From Aliirhizobium wenxiniae (GTDB lineage: Bacteria; Pseudomonadota; Alphaproteobacteria; Rhizobiales; Rhizobiaceae), in assembly GCF_019511445.1 (NCBI RefSeq), contig NZ_JAEUAN010000005.1, forward strand, positions 1 through 64,000: DNA of 64,000 bases, in the 5' to 3' direction. The position numbers were made by a program, and so were the translations under genes. This document shows, piece after piece, positions 27,017 to 36,105 of this stretch; the stretch's first letter is position 1; each line of letters begins with the position of its first letter. The notes under the pieces were generated by a model. The model had not been told where the DNA came from and did no database searches. It saw nothing but the letters and a program-made list of their open reading frames with translations.

Positions 27017-27532
27017 ATGGGCACCAGCACATACATGGGACGAGACAAGGGCGTGGATCTGAAGGACGCTGTTGGGTTCTTCAGCTGGGATCTGAACGAA
27101 AACAAGGTCTTCGCGGACAGCGTTTTCGCTTACATCTACGGTATCCCGCCGCATGAGCTAGAGATCGGAGCCCCGATCGAGCAGGTCATAAAGCATGTCG
27201 CGGAGGACGATATGCCGCGAGTGGCCAAAGCATTGCATGAGACCATCGTCTCCGGAAAGCCGTGTTTTCAGACTTACAGGATCAGCCATCCGACCGGTAA
27301 AAGCATTGTCGTGACCGGGCAGGGACGTTGCCTGCGCAATGGTGACGGAATGCCGTCGATCTATACAGGTCTGGTCACGGCCGAGGAAAATGGTGCGAAA
27401 GCTCAGGAAGCGGATCCACTGGCATCGCATTGCATGGAAGCGCTGAAACTCGCCAAGCGTCGTCGGCATGCCTTGGCAGAACGATACCTGACATCGGCAT
27501 TGGGAGCGCTCGGCCGCCGCGCCGATAATTGA
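27017..27532 (+). CDS. PAS-domain protein
   Basis: A 171-residue soluble protein with one PAS domain (about residues 15-115: DAVGFFSWDLNENKVFADSV ... FQTYRISHPTGK). No histidine kinase, GGDEF or output domain is attached, so it is a free-standing sensor or partner subunit. The C-terminal 50 residues are helical and basic. The start is uncertain: ATG 27017 is used; a TTG at 26969 and an ATG at 27035 are alternatives. The upstream 230 bp is AT-rich and includes tatatccta and tatatatg, probably the promoter. Confidence 0.7.
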   Translation: MGTSTYMGRDKGVDLKDAVGFFSWDLNENKVFADSVFAYIYGIPPHELEIGAPIEQVIKHVAEDDMPRVAKALHETIVSGKPCFQTYRISHPTGKSIVVTGQGRCLRNGDGMPSIYTGLVTAEENGAKAQEADPLASHCMEALKLAKRRRHALAERYLTSALGALGRRADN

Positions 27533-27544
27533 TCCATCAGCGTC

Positions 27545-27583
27545 CAAAACCGGCGGCGTATGCTCGATCCACCGCCGGTTTCG
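27545..27583. terminator. Bidirectional terminator between the PAS gene and a convergent gene
   Basis: aaaccggcgg (27547-27556) and ccgccggttt (27572-27581) are perfect complements with a 15-nt loop and lie in the 55-bp gap between convergent genes. Confidence 0.75.
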
Positions 27584-27587
27584 ATCA

Positions 27588-27980
27588 TCATTTCTGCCGC
27601 GCCATCAACGCTTTGACTTCCTCGAAACGACGGCGGTTCTCCGGCTCCTGTTCACCGGGGCCGTAGCAGGTTTTCGATATGCAGAAACGCACCAGCCCGA
27701 AAGGCGGTGTCGCCTTGTCGAATTCGCAATCGATCTCGTTGTTATAGTCGGTCGGCTTGGCGTCCTCGCGGGTCGAATAGGTCAGTCTTGCGCCGGGCGG
27801 GTCGAGTTCCGGGAAGGACTGCACGATCCCGGTCTTGATCGACTGCACCAGCAGAAAATTCTTTGCCACCGCCACGCAAGCCTGTTCCAGTTGCGGTGAT
27901 TGCGCCGCAGCCGGCTGTGCCTGAAGCAAACCGGCAAGGGCCGCAGATGCGACGGCTGCGGCGAAAACGAGATGTCTCAT
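27588..27980 (-). CDS. Small periplasmic protein of unknown function
   Basis: A 130-residue protein with a clear signal peptide (MRHLVFAAAVASAALAGLL, cleaved near PAAAQS). The mature part has four cysteines (QACVAV, EIDCEFD, RFCISKTC), consistent with disulfides in the periplasm. The start at 27980 is chosen because GGGAG lies just upstream and the signal peptide begins there; the frame extends further but lacks these features. No domain recognised. Confidence 0.75.
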   Translation of the reverse strand: MRHLVFAAAVASAALAGLLQAQPAAAQSPQLEQACVAVAKNFLLVQSIKTGIVQSFPELDPPGARLTYSTREDAKPTDYNNEIDCEFDKATPPFGLVRFCISKTCYGPGEQEPENRRRFEEVKALMARQK

Positions 27981-28090
27981 GGGAACTCCCTGAACCCGAT
28001 ATTGTTTGGCGAGAGAATTCCGCTGGCAGTCAATTTGTTCCAAGGGAGATGACACAAGATCGCAGTTTTTCAACATCTGTCGCAGATCCA

Positions 28091-28241
28091 GCATGTCTCC
28101 CGAAAGTGGTCCCCGGTTTCGGGAGAAAGACATGCGCAAAAACAAGGAGCTAAAGCACGGGAAGCAACGCTGAAAGATCGCGACGTGCTTTAGGGAAACC
28201 GATTCAATCTGAACGACTTATGCGGTAGAACTGAATCGGTT
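28091..28241. repeat. Intergenic mosaic element of three consecutive palindromes
   Basis: Three inverted repeats in a row: gcatgtct-cccgaaa with tttcggg-agacatgc (28091-28134); taaagcacg with cgtgcttta (28151-28192); aaccgattca with tgaatcggtt (28197-28241). The arrangement and the first unit resemble the rhizobial intergenic mosaic elements (RIME). It lies between the secreted-protein gene and recO and contains no gene. Confidence 0.7.
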
Positions 28242-28262
28242 CAGAAAGGTCTTCACGTATCG

Positions 28263-29018
28263 ATGCAGTGGCAGGACGAAGCGATCATCATCGGCGTCAA
28301 GCGGCATGGCGAAACCAGCGTCATAGCCGAACTGATGACGCGTGAGCGCGGTCGCCATCTGGGGCTTGTCCGTTCCGGACGCTCGCGCTCCATGCAGCCG
28401 GTGCTGCAGCCGGGAAATCGTGTGGAGGCCGTCTGGCGTGCAAGGCTTGACGAGCATCTGGGCGAGTTGAAGCTCGAGCCGGTAAGGCTCAGAGCCGCAA
28501 AGCTGATGGAAACTGCCACCGCCGTCTACGGCGTGCAGGCCATGGGGGCGCTGCTGCGGCTTCTGCCCGAACGCGATCCGCATCCGCATCTTTTCGATGC
28601 ACTCGATATCATTCTCGATACGATGGACGATCCTGCCGATGCGGGTGAACTCTTCGTCCGGTTCGAACTGGCCGTTCTGAATGATCTCGGTTACGGCCTG
28701 GATCTCACCGAATGCGCGGCGACCGGCGTGCGGCAGAACCTCAAATATGTCTCGCCGAAAAGCGGACGCGCCGTCTGCGGCGAGGCGGGCGCACCCTATG
28801 CCGACCGCATGCTGGCGCTGCCTGCATTCCTGGGCGATGGGCCGAAACCGGCTGCGACCCGCGAAAGCATGCTGGCGGCCTTCCGGCTGACTCAATTCTT
28901 TCTTCACCGGCATGTCTACGAGCCGCGTGGCATCACCGCCGGCGATGCTCGCGAGGGCTTTGTTCAGGCCGCATTGAAGGCGCTTTCAGCGCTTCCTGCT
29001 GACCGTCAGGCCGGCTGA
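28263..29018 (+). CDS. recO: DNA repair protein RecO
   Basis: Mediator that loads RecA at gapped DNA with RecF/RecR. The 251 residues contain the N-terminal OB fold ([20 protein letters not shown] ... [13 protein letters not shown]) and the helical C-terminal domain ending near [10 protein letters not shown]. It follows era in most rhizobia; here a PAS gene, a secreted-protein gene and a mosaic repeat have come between. The repeat ends 21 bases before the ATG, so it probably forms part of the leader. Confidence 0.94.
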   Translation: MQWQDEAIIIGVKRHGETSVIAELMTRERGRHLGLVRSGRSRSMQPVLQPGNRVEAVWRARLDEHLGELKLEPVRLRAAKLMETATAVYGVQAMGALLRLLPERDPHPHLFDALDIILDTMDDPADAGELFVRFELAVLNDLGYGLDLTECAATGVRQNLKYVSPKSGRAVCGEAGAPYADRMLALPAFLGDGPKPAATRESMLAAFRLTQFFLHRHVYEPRGITAGDAREGFVQAALKALSALPADRQAG

Positions 29019-29020
29019 CC

Positions 29021-30259
29021 TTACTCTGCCGGCTGGATCGCTGCCGACCGATCGACCGGCTTTTCCTGGATCGGCCAGTGAACGATCGCGGCAAAGATGC
29101 CGAGCGCCACGCCGAACCACCAGACGGCGTTGTAGGAGCCGAGCCGGTCATAGAGCGTGCCGCCCATCCACACGCCGAGGAACGAGCCCACCTGGTGCGA
29201 CAGGAACACGATACCACCCAGCAGGCCCAGATGTCGCGTGCCGAACATGATCGCCACCAGCCCGTTCGTCGGTGGCACGGTGGAAAGCCAGAGCAGTCCC
29301 ATGACGATGGCGAAGATGATCACCGAAAGCGGCGTCTGCGGCAGAAGCAGGAAGGCCGTCACCGCCACCGAGCGGGCGAGATAGATATAGGCGAGGAAAT
29401 ACGGCTTCGAATAACGCTGGCCGATGACGCCGGCCGAGAGAGAGCCGATGACGTTGAAGAAGCCGATCAGCGCCATCGCGATCACCGCATAACGGGCATC
29501 AATGCCGATATCGCGAAGATAGGCCGGGAAATGCGCAGTGATGAAGGCGACCTGAAAGCCGCAGACGAAGAAGCCGCTGGTCAGAAGCAGATAACCCTTG
29601 TGGCCGAATGCCTCCCTCAAGGCTTCACCGGCGGTTTGCTTGAAAGCGGTCTGCGACTGCGTCCCTGAGCTTGAATTGCCGCGCAATGGAATGGCCAGAA
29701 GCGGGATCGCCAGCATCATCACCGCCATGATGACGAGACTGTCCGACCAGCCATAGGTGGAAATCAGGGCCTGGCTGAGGGGTGCAAACAGGAACATGCC
29801 GGCAGAACCGGCAGCTGTTCCAATCCCAAAGGCCAAAGACCGCTGTTCCGGGGTCACGTTACGGGCGAAGGCGGACAAAATGGTGCCGAATGATCCGGCA
29901 CCGACCGCAAGCCCCACCATCACGCCGCCGGAGAGATGCAGAACGCTTTCCGAATGCGCCGTCGACATCAGTGCCAGGCCGGCCGCGTAGAGCAGGCCGG
30001 AGAAGGCCAAAACCCGGCCGGTGCCCCATCTGTCGGCGATTGCGCCGAAGATCGGTTGGCCCAGCCCCCAGGCAAGATTCTGGATCGCCATGGCAAGCCC
30101 GAAGGTCGTGCGATCCCAGTGCCTGTCGGCCAGCATCGGCAGTTGGAAGAAACCCATGGCCGAACGCGGCCCGAAGGTCAAAAGCGCGATCAGCGCGCCG
30201 GCCGAAATGATCAGCCAGGGCATCGTCGCTCGGGTAGAGGCGGGGGCGGCGTGAGACAT
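29021..30259 (-). CDS. Major facilitator superfamily transporter
   Basis: A 412-residue protein with 12 predicted membrane segments and a central cytoplasmic loop near residue 200. It carries the MFS motif in loop 2-3 (GAIADRWGTGRVL). It resembles the oxalate/formate and monocarboxylate branch, but the substrate cannot be named. AGGAGG precedes the ATG. It is convergent with recO, with only two bases between the stop codons. Confidence 0.85.
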   Translation of the reverse strand: MSHAAPASTRATMPWLIISAGALIALLTFGPRSAMGFFQLPMLADRHWDRTTFGLAMAIQNLAWGLGQPIFGAIADRWGTGRVLAFSGLLYAAGLALMSTAHSESVLHLSGGVMVGLAVGAGSFGTILSAFARNVTPEQRSLAFGIGTAAGSAGMFLFAPLSQALISTYGWSDSLVIMAVMMLAIPLLAIPLRGNSSSGTQSQTAFKQTAGEALREAFGHKGYLLLTSGFFVCGFQVAFITAHFPAYLRDIGIDARYAVIAMALIGFFNVIGSLSAGVIGQRYSKPYFLAYIYLARSVAVTAFLLLPQTPLSVIIFAIVMGLLWLSTVPPTNGLVAIMFGTRHLGLLGGIVFLSHQVGSFLGVWMGGTLYDRLGSYNAVWWFGVALGIFAAIVHWPIQEKPVDRSAAIQPAE

Positions 30260-30373
30260 GGGTGTCCTCCTGAAACCAGAGGACGTTCATATACTCTCAT
30301 CACGCGTTGGTGAAACGACTTTTGCGCAAGTCATCCATCAGCCGAATTGATGAAGATCAGGCAGTCAAAGGGT

Positions 30374-31270
30374 TCAGAGCGAACCCGGCGGCTGTACCGG
30401 TGGGCGGCGCTTGCCGAGCTGCGCCTCGCGCAGGATGGTGAACAGGCCTGCGCCGATGACGATGACGCCGCCGGCAATCATGTTCCAGCTCATCACTTCA
30501 CCGAAGATGAAGGTCCCGATGATGCAGACCAGTACCGTCTGCAGGTAGAAGATCGGTTGCACGACCACGGCATCGAGCACGTCGAAGGCACGGATGAGCA
30601 GATAGTGGCCGCTCATGCCGGTGATGCACAGCGCCAGCATCCAGAACCAGTAGTCGGGCGTGATTGTCGTCCAGTAGAACGGCCCGATCAGCGTGATCGC
30701 CACTGCGCCGGCAATCCCGGTATAGAAGAAGCTGGTATGTGACGTATCCGTTCGGCTCACCATCCGCGTCAGAACCGAATAGAGCGCGAACATCACGGTG
30801 CATGCGACCGGCACGAAGATGTTGCTGTTGAAGGTGGCATGCGTCGGATCGATGATCATGAGAATGCCGAGAAAACCGATGCCGATGGCGGCCCAGCGGC
30901 GCCAGCCCACGGTTTCGCCGAGCAATGGCACGGAAAGACAGGCAACGACCAGCGGCCCGGCGGCAAAGATCGTGTGTGTCTGGGCAAGCCCCACATTTGC
31001 GAAGGAATAGATCGACACAACGATCTGGAAGACGAGAAGTGCGCCTCGGATGATCTGCAGCACAAGCCGGTTGCTCTTGGCCGTTTCCCTGACGCCGCCC
31101 GGATTGCGGGTCGCCAATGCCAGCACGAACACCGCGAAAAACCAGTAGCGGATCATCGCCACGAAGACCGGCGGGTAAGCCTGGCCGAGATGTTTGGAAA
31201 TCCCGTCCTGCACCGCGAAGATCGAGACTGCGGTCAATGCGAAGATGAGGCCTTGGGCGCGTGGTGTCAT
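30374..31270 (-). CDS. EamA/DMT-family transporter
   Basis: A 298-residue drug/metabolite transporter with ten membrane segments in two EamA repeats (about 5-135 and 150-280). It probably exports a small metabolite; the substrate is unknown. The ATG at 31270 (MTPRAQGLIFA) is preferred over a TTG two codons earlier. The 3' end is near, but not coupled to, the MFS gene on the same strand. Confidence 0.82.
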   Translation of the reverse strand: MTPRAQGLIFALTAVSIFAVQDGISKHLGQAYPPVFVAMIRYWFFAVFVLALATRNPGGVRETAKSNRLVLQIIRGALLVFQIVVSIYSFANVGLAQTHTIFAAGPLVVACLSVPLLGETVGWRRWAAIGIGFLGILMIIDPTHATFNSNIFVPVACTVMFALYSVLTRMVSRTDTSHTSFFYTGIAGAVAITLIGPFYWTTITPDYWFWMLALCITGMSGHYLLIRAFDVLDAVVVQPIFYLQTVLVCIIGTFIFGEVMSWNMIAGGVIVIGAGLFTILREAQLGKRRPPVQPPGSL

Positions 31271-31467
31271 GAACAAATGCTCTTAAGCGTTTTCCGGTCA
31301 GAAAGCGCCTAGGAAGCATGATGACAACGCAAGGCCCGAATCTTGATATTTGTGAATGAAACCGTTTTCACCGCCAGCATGCCATGCCGACAACACACCA
31401 TTGCGCATGGCAGCTATGCGTCAAGGGCCGCGTCGCCGCCCTTGGTACGCTCGATCATGGAAATTGG

Positions 31468-31481
31468 ACCGCTTAAGCGGT
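31468..31481. other. Perfect 14-bp palindrome beside the MOSC gene stop
   Basis: accgcttaagcggt is an exact palindrome directly beyond the stop codon at 31483. A second pair, tgccatg/catggca (31380-31412), lies in the same 212-bp gap. These may be terminators or protein sites; there is no T-run. Confidence 0.35.
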
Positions 31482-31482
31482 T

Positions 31483-32331
31483 TCAGGCCCGCCGCTTGAT
31501 CGCCCAGGCATCGCGCATGCCGGTAATCGTCACGGCATCGCCGACGCGGACAGTTCCTTCGCCGCGTGGCACGGCATTCCAGCCGAAAAGCGGGCCGGGC
31601 ACACGCCTGTCTCCCGACATGCGGATACGGCCCATTGCCGGGATCGGGCTAGGGCCTTCGCGTGAACCGGTCTGCTGGTCCTGCGTGGTCATGATGCAGC
31701 GGGCGCAGGGTTTGACGAAATCGAAGCGGATACCTCCGATCTCGATCCCCTCCCAGTTGTCTTCGTCCCAGGCTCCGTCATGGTCGAGCACGATATTCGG
31801 CCGGAACCGATCCATGCCGACTGCTCCTTCACCGTTCTTCGCCATGTCGGCGTTGAGCGCCGCAAGCGATCCGGTCGTGGTGACGAGCACCTGATAACCA
31901 TCGGCAAAGGTCACCGGCGTATCCGGTCCCGCCCACTCGGCACTTGCCATGCGCTCGGCGATCTTGTCGAAAAACACGAGCTTCACCTCGCGACCCAGCC
32001 AGGTGGAAAGGATGGCATTGGCGCCGTCATCCACAACTGCTGCGCTGACGGGAGATTTCCACACCACGACATCCATGCGTCGATCGGCGGGCGGAACAGC
32101 AACCAGGATCTCGCCCTTACCCTCAACCGCAAACCGGTAGCCCACATCGCGGGGTTCGACTACCACCTGCGCCAGCTCCTGCAATTCCCGCTGGGTGATG
32201 AACTGGCCGGACGGATCGACCACCATCATCTGCCGGTCGCCGGGAATGCCGGCAGCAGAGATCACCGCCTCATTCAGCGAGATGCCGCGGCCGCTCTTCA
32301 ATGGATAGAAATTCAGTTCCGCGACTTTCAT
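31483..32331 (-). CDS. MOSC-domain protein
   Basis: A 282-residue protein with the N-terminal MOSC beta-barrel and C-terminal MOSC domain, as in mARC/YcbX molybdenum proteins. The probable cofactor cysteine is in VKPCARCIMT. YcbX-like enzymes reduce N-hydroxylated compounds. GAGGACG precedes the ATG. It lies 30 bp after an HD phosphohydrolase gene on the same strand and is probably the last gene of a DUF2339-HD-MOSC operon. Confidence 0.88.
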   Translation of the reverse strand: MKVAELNFYPLKSGRGISLNEAVISAAGIPGDRQMMVVDPSGQFITQRELQELAQVVVEPRDVGYRFAVEGKGEILVAVPPADRRMDVVVWKSPVSAAVVDDGANAILSTWLGREVKLVFFDKIAERMASAEWAGPDTPVTFADGYQVLVTTTGSLAALNADMAKNGEGAVGMDRFRPNIVLDHDGAWDEDNWEGIEIGGIRFDFVKPCARCIMTTQDQQTGSREGPSPIPAMGRIRMSGDRRVPGPLFGWNAVPRGEGTVRVGDAVTITGMRDAWAIKRRA

Positions 32332-32361
32332 CGTTTCGTCCTCAAATCCTGTTCCCGGACC

Positions 32362-33018
32362 TCATCCCTGTATCTCGTCCAGGAACAGGTCTCTTATCTG
32401 TTTTAACCGTTCGTGCCGCTCCCCGGCCAGCGCCCGCCCTGCCTCGGTTTGAAAACCATCGGCGAGTTTGAACAGCTTTACCTCGAAATGGTCGATTGCA
32501 AAATTCTTGTCGTCCAGCGGGCGTTCCTTGGCAAGAGGGTCAACCGGGTCATAAAGACCGGATGCCATCCGTCCTGCAATATAGAAACAGCGCGCCGCTC
32601 CCACCATGCCGATTGCATCCAGCCGGTCCGCATCCTGCAGGATCTTCGCCTCCAGCGTTTCGGGTGGGATGTTGGCTGAGAAAGAATGGGTTGTGATGGC
32701 ATGTGTGACCGCTTCGATGGCCTGTCTCTCCCAGCCCATCCCGGCGAGAATCGCGCTCGCCTTTTCCGCCGCAAGCCGGGAGGCCTGCGCTCTCAAGGGA
32801 GAATTCTTCTCCACCGCCACGCAATCATGCAGCAGCACGGCAGCGGCCAGAACCTCTCGATTGCCGCCTTCCTTCGCATGGATGCGCATCGCATTCCTGA
32901 ACACCCGCAGGATATGCGCGATGTCGTGGCTTCCGTCGTCGCTATCGGTTGCGTGCGGAATAAGCTGCCGCGCCAGCTCTTCGTAAGGGGCAAACGCGGC
33001 GGCGAGGGTCAGTGTCAT
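32362..33018 (-). CDS. HD-domain phosphohydrolase
   Basis: A 218-residue metal-dependent hydrolase of the HD superfamily (YedJ-like). The metal ligands are visible: His in GSHDIAHILRV, the His-Asp pair in VLLHDCVAV, and Asp in LQDADRLDAIG. Probably acts on a nucleotide or similar phosphoester. Its ATG overlaps the stop of the upstream DUF2339 gene by four bases (ATGA), indicating translational coupling. Confidence 0.88.
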   Translation of the reverse strand: MTLTLAAAFAPYEELARQLIPHATDSDDGSHDIAHILRVFRNAMRIHAKEGGNREVLAAAVLLHDCVAVEKNSPLRAQASRLAAEKASAILAGMGWERQAIEAVTHAITTHSFSANIPPETLEAKILQDADRLDAIGMVGAARCFYIAGRMASGLYDPVDPLAKERPLDDKNFAIDHFEVKLFKLADGFQTEAGRALAGERHERLKQIRDLFLDEIQG

Positions 33019-35783
33019 GCAGTGCTTTCCTTGGAATCGGCATCAGGTTCATCGCTCTTCTTTACCAATATCCGCTGGTAGAAAAGCCCGATCCCGATCA
33101 GCACCGCGCCAAGCCCGATGAAGGAAAGCGCCCTGAGTATTCCTTCGAGGTTCGACATGTCGATCAGGAACACTTTCAACACCGCGATCAGCACCAGTCC
33201 CGCGGATGCCAGCCTTATGCCCTTGGCGTCGAGTTTCGAGCCGAGCACCAGAAGCCCGACGCCGATGACCAGCCAGACGACCGAATAGGTATAGGTTTCG
33301 CCGGGAAGAAAACCCTTCCAGTCGGCAATGTTGATGCCCTGCCAGAAGCGCCGCACCGAAAGCGTCGCCCACAGGAAACCGAGCACGGCGCCCGAGACGG
33401 CGAGCATCGCCACATAAGGCACCGGCCGCCGTCCGCGCGCCAGATAGGCAACAAGCGCGTAAGCCAGAGCCGGAAGGAGATAACCGAGCAACAGCAGGTT
33501 GACGAAAGGCCAAGGCCCGGTGTCCTCGCCCGAGAAGAACGGGTTGAGGGCGAACACATGCAGCGAAAGCACATTCGCGGTCGCCACCACGCCGGCAATC
33601 ATCGAGCCGAAGCGGAAGACCGGCGAGGGGGATTTCGCATCGAGCGTCATCAATATGCCCGAGAATCCGATCGTGATCAGCGTATAGATCGACTGTTCCC
33701 CAAGCGTCGGCACATCGCCGGAAAGCTTGCCGCCATTCATCGCATGATGCACGAGAACCGCAATCGTAATCAGCACTGAGAGCGAGGCGAGCGCCTGCAT
33801 GATGTTGCGCACGCGGAAATCGGAAGAACCGCGCAGCAGCCAGGCGGAGACGATGGCGAGCAGCGTCGGAATGCCGTAACCGGCGAGAAGCGCATTGAAG
33901 AACGGCGTCGTGCCAAGGCTGTTGGCGCCGATCAACGTCGGTTCCCAGGCGATGCGGCCGAAAACGATGATGATCGCCGCCGCCATCATCCAGGGCAGCG
34001 CCGGCCATGTCCGGACGCGCATGGCAAGCAGATAGGCAAAACCGAGCACCGAGACGAGAATGGTCGTCACGATACCATTAGTCAGTGCATGCAGCGCCAG
34101 CGTGAAGCCAGCGAATGAGCCGGCGACAGCTAGATTGGCCGGCCAGTCTATACTGTCCGCAGCCTCGTCCTCATTTCTGCGGAACAGCCATTCGGCAGCC
34201 GCAATAAGAGCCGCACCGATCGCGATCCCATAAAACCCATGCGTCCAGTCGCGGAAGAAATTGCCGAAGTTGAGAAAGGAGATGAAACCGAGTGTTACCG
34301 GCATCGCCCCCATCAGCACGGCCCAGACGATCGAAAATTCTCGCTCCTCGCGGCGGAATCGCTTCAGGAAGATAAAGCCGAGAAGGGTGAAGATCGCGCC
34401 GAGCAGCAGGCTGACTGCGATCTCGTTACCGGAAAGCGGAAGCGGGGTCGGTGTGCCGTCCAAGCCTTCCGGCGCGATATAATCGAGCAGCGATAGCGCG
34501 ATGACGAATGTGCCGAGCACCGCACCTCCGGCCGAAATCACCGTCGGCCAGAACGCATAGGCACGGCCCGCGCCGAAAGCGGCAAGCGCCGCCGTCACCG
34601 CAAGGAAGGCGAATTGCGGATCGATCCCGATCGACGCTCCGCCCGCGACCGTCGCCAGCGCGCCGAGCATGATCATGATCGACAGCGACAGCGTGATCTT
34701 CAGTGGCGGCCGTTTCAAAAGCGCCTTCCAGCCGTCCTTGCGGGCTTCGGCATAGTGCTGTCCGGGCCAGAGGAAGATGGTGCCGGCGATCATGACGAGC
34801 ATGATGAGCGCCGGAGGAGCGGGATCGAAGCCCACGCCGATCGCCGCATAAGCGAGAACCCAAAGCCCGGTGCCGATATTGGCAAGCATCGGAACGACCG
34901 TCCAGCGGCGGATGCGCGAGGCGGCATTGACCGCAAGCCACGTGACGCCGAGGAAGAGGAACAGAGCGTTGACATTAGGTTCATCCGTCGTCACCAGCAC
35001 CGGCGTCACGAGCGAACCGAGCAGGCCAAGACCCGCAAGCGCCTGCCCATGCAGAAGCGACAGCGCAATTACCGCGAAAGAGACCAACGCCAGAAGCACG
35101 AATGCCGTGCCCGAGCCGATGAATTCGTAAAAGGCATAGGCGGCAAACACGGTTCCAAGCAGCGTCACCGCGCCGGCTGCCGTCAGCGCGCCGGGGATCA
35201 TCGCATTGGCGTAAAGCTCGGAAATCTTCGGCAGCGCGCGGCGACGCACGATCTCGCCACCTGCCATCAGCAACAGGCCGAACAATGACGCCAGCGTCAG
35301 CCGTGCCGCGGGACCAAGAAGCCCGGCTTCGATCGAATAGCGCACGAGAAAAATGCCGCCAAAGGCCAGCGCTACGCCGCCGACCCAGACCGGCCAGCGC
35401 GCACCGAGATAACTTTCGAGATTTTCCCGCGACGGCTTTTCCCGGATCGGGCGAGAAGGCTCCGATACAGGCTCTGCGTCCTTGAAGTCAGGCGCGGCCG
35501 GCTCGGCGATTTCCTCGCCCGTTCGTGCGGGCAATGCAGTGTCGGGCCGGGCTGTCGGCTCCTCGCCCTTGATCTCGTCGAGCACTGCCTGTGCAGCCTC
35601 TTCACGCATCGCCCGTGGTGCAGCCGTCGGGTCGAAACCGCCTTCGGCAATCATCTGCCTGAGCGCCGCGAGCTCTCTCTCCACCCCGTCGACGCGGGCA
35701 GACACTTTCCGGTTCTGCGACACCAGATAGAACACAAGGATGACCAGCAGGATATCGATCAGGAACACGTTTACTCCCCTCAA
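33015..35783 (-). CDS. Large DUF2339 membrane protein
   Basis: A 922-residue protein with one N-terminal membrane anchor (about 7-22), a short coiled-coil stretch (about 25-50), an acidic proline/glutamate-rich linker (about 60-120), and then some 25 hydrophobic segments to the end. This is the DUF2339 layout. The family function is unknown; envelope or peptidoglycan stress roles have been suggested for some members. It opens the operon that continues with HD and MOSC genes. Confidence 0.88.
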   Translation of the reverse strand: MRGVNVFLIDILLVILVFYLVSQNRKVSARVDGVERELAALRQMIAEGGFDPTAAPRAMREEAAQAVLDEIKGEEPTARPDTALPARTGEEIAEPAAPDFKDAEPVSEPSRPIREKPSRENLESYLGARWPVWVGGVALAFGGIFLVRYSIEAGLLGPAARLTLASLFGLLLMAGGEIVRRRALPKISELYANAMIPGALTAAGAVTLLGTVFAAYAFYEFIGSGTAFVLLALVSFAVIALSLLHGQALAGLGLLGSLVTPVLVTTDEPNVNALFLFLGVTWLAVNAASRIRRWTVVPMLANIGTGLWVLAYAAIGVGFDPAPPALIMLVMIAGTIFLWPGQHYAEARKDGWKALLKRPPLKITLSLSIMIMLGALATVAGGASIGIDPQFAFLAVTAALAAFGAGRAYAFWPTVISAGGAVLGTFVIALSLLDYIAPEGLDGTPTPLPLSGNEIAVSLLLGAIFTLLGFIFLKRFRREEREFSIVWAVLMGAMPVTLGFISFLNFGNFFRDWTHGFYGIAIGAALIAAAEWLFRRNEDEAADSIDWPANLAVAGSFAGFTLALHALTNGIVTTILVSVLGFAYLLAMRVRTWPALPWMMAAAIIIVFGRIAWEPTLIGANSLGTTPFFNALLAGYGIPTLLAIVSAWLLRGSSDFRVRNIMQALASLSVLITIAVLVHHAMNGGKLSGDVPTLGEQSIYTLITIGFSGILMTLDAKSPSPVFRFGSMIAGVVATANVLSLHVFALNPFFSGEDTGPWPFVNLLLLGYLLPALAYALVAYLARGRRPVPYVAMLAVSGAVLGFLWATLSVRRFWQGINIADWKGFLPGETYTYSVVWLVIGVGLLVLGSKLDAKGIRLASAGLVLIAVLKVFLIDMSNLEGILRALSFIGLGAVLIGIGLFYQRILVKKSDEPDADSKESTA

Positions 35784-35960
35784 GCCGGCGCGAAAATGTC
35801 GCAGAAGCCAGCCAGCTCAATGTAGAGGAACGGCTTTTGGAAAAAAGGGCCACAACTCACCTTCCACAGGCCATGACCTGATCTGGCGCATCTTGAACAT
35901 GGCTGTCTGGAGAATGACGGTCGTCAAATGGATTTCAGCGGGATCGGATCGATCCAAAAG

Positions 35961-35995
35961 GTATCGGGTCCGGTCCTCGTAACCGGACCCGATAC
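35961..35995. terminator. Perfect 14-bp hairpin downstream of the MscS gene
   Basis: gtatcgggtccggt (35961-35974) and accggacccgatac (35982-35995) are exact complements with a 7-nt loop. On the minus strand it is followed by CTTTTGG, so it may terminate the channel gene about 110 bp upstream. The rest of the 322-bp gap (35784-36105) shows no gene. Confidence 0.6.
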
Positions 35996-36105
35996 ATCCT
36001 TGCCATCATCTGCGCCTGGCTCCGGCTCGTCCGCACCCATAAGGGCCACGGAGGTCCGCTCTCACCGGTACTCTGCCACGCAACAACGATGGATAGGGAT
36101 CTCTG

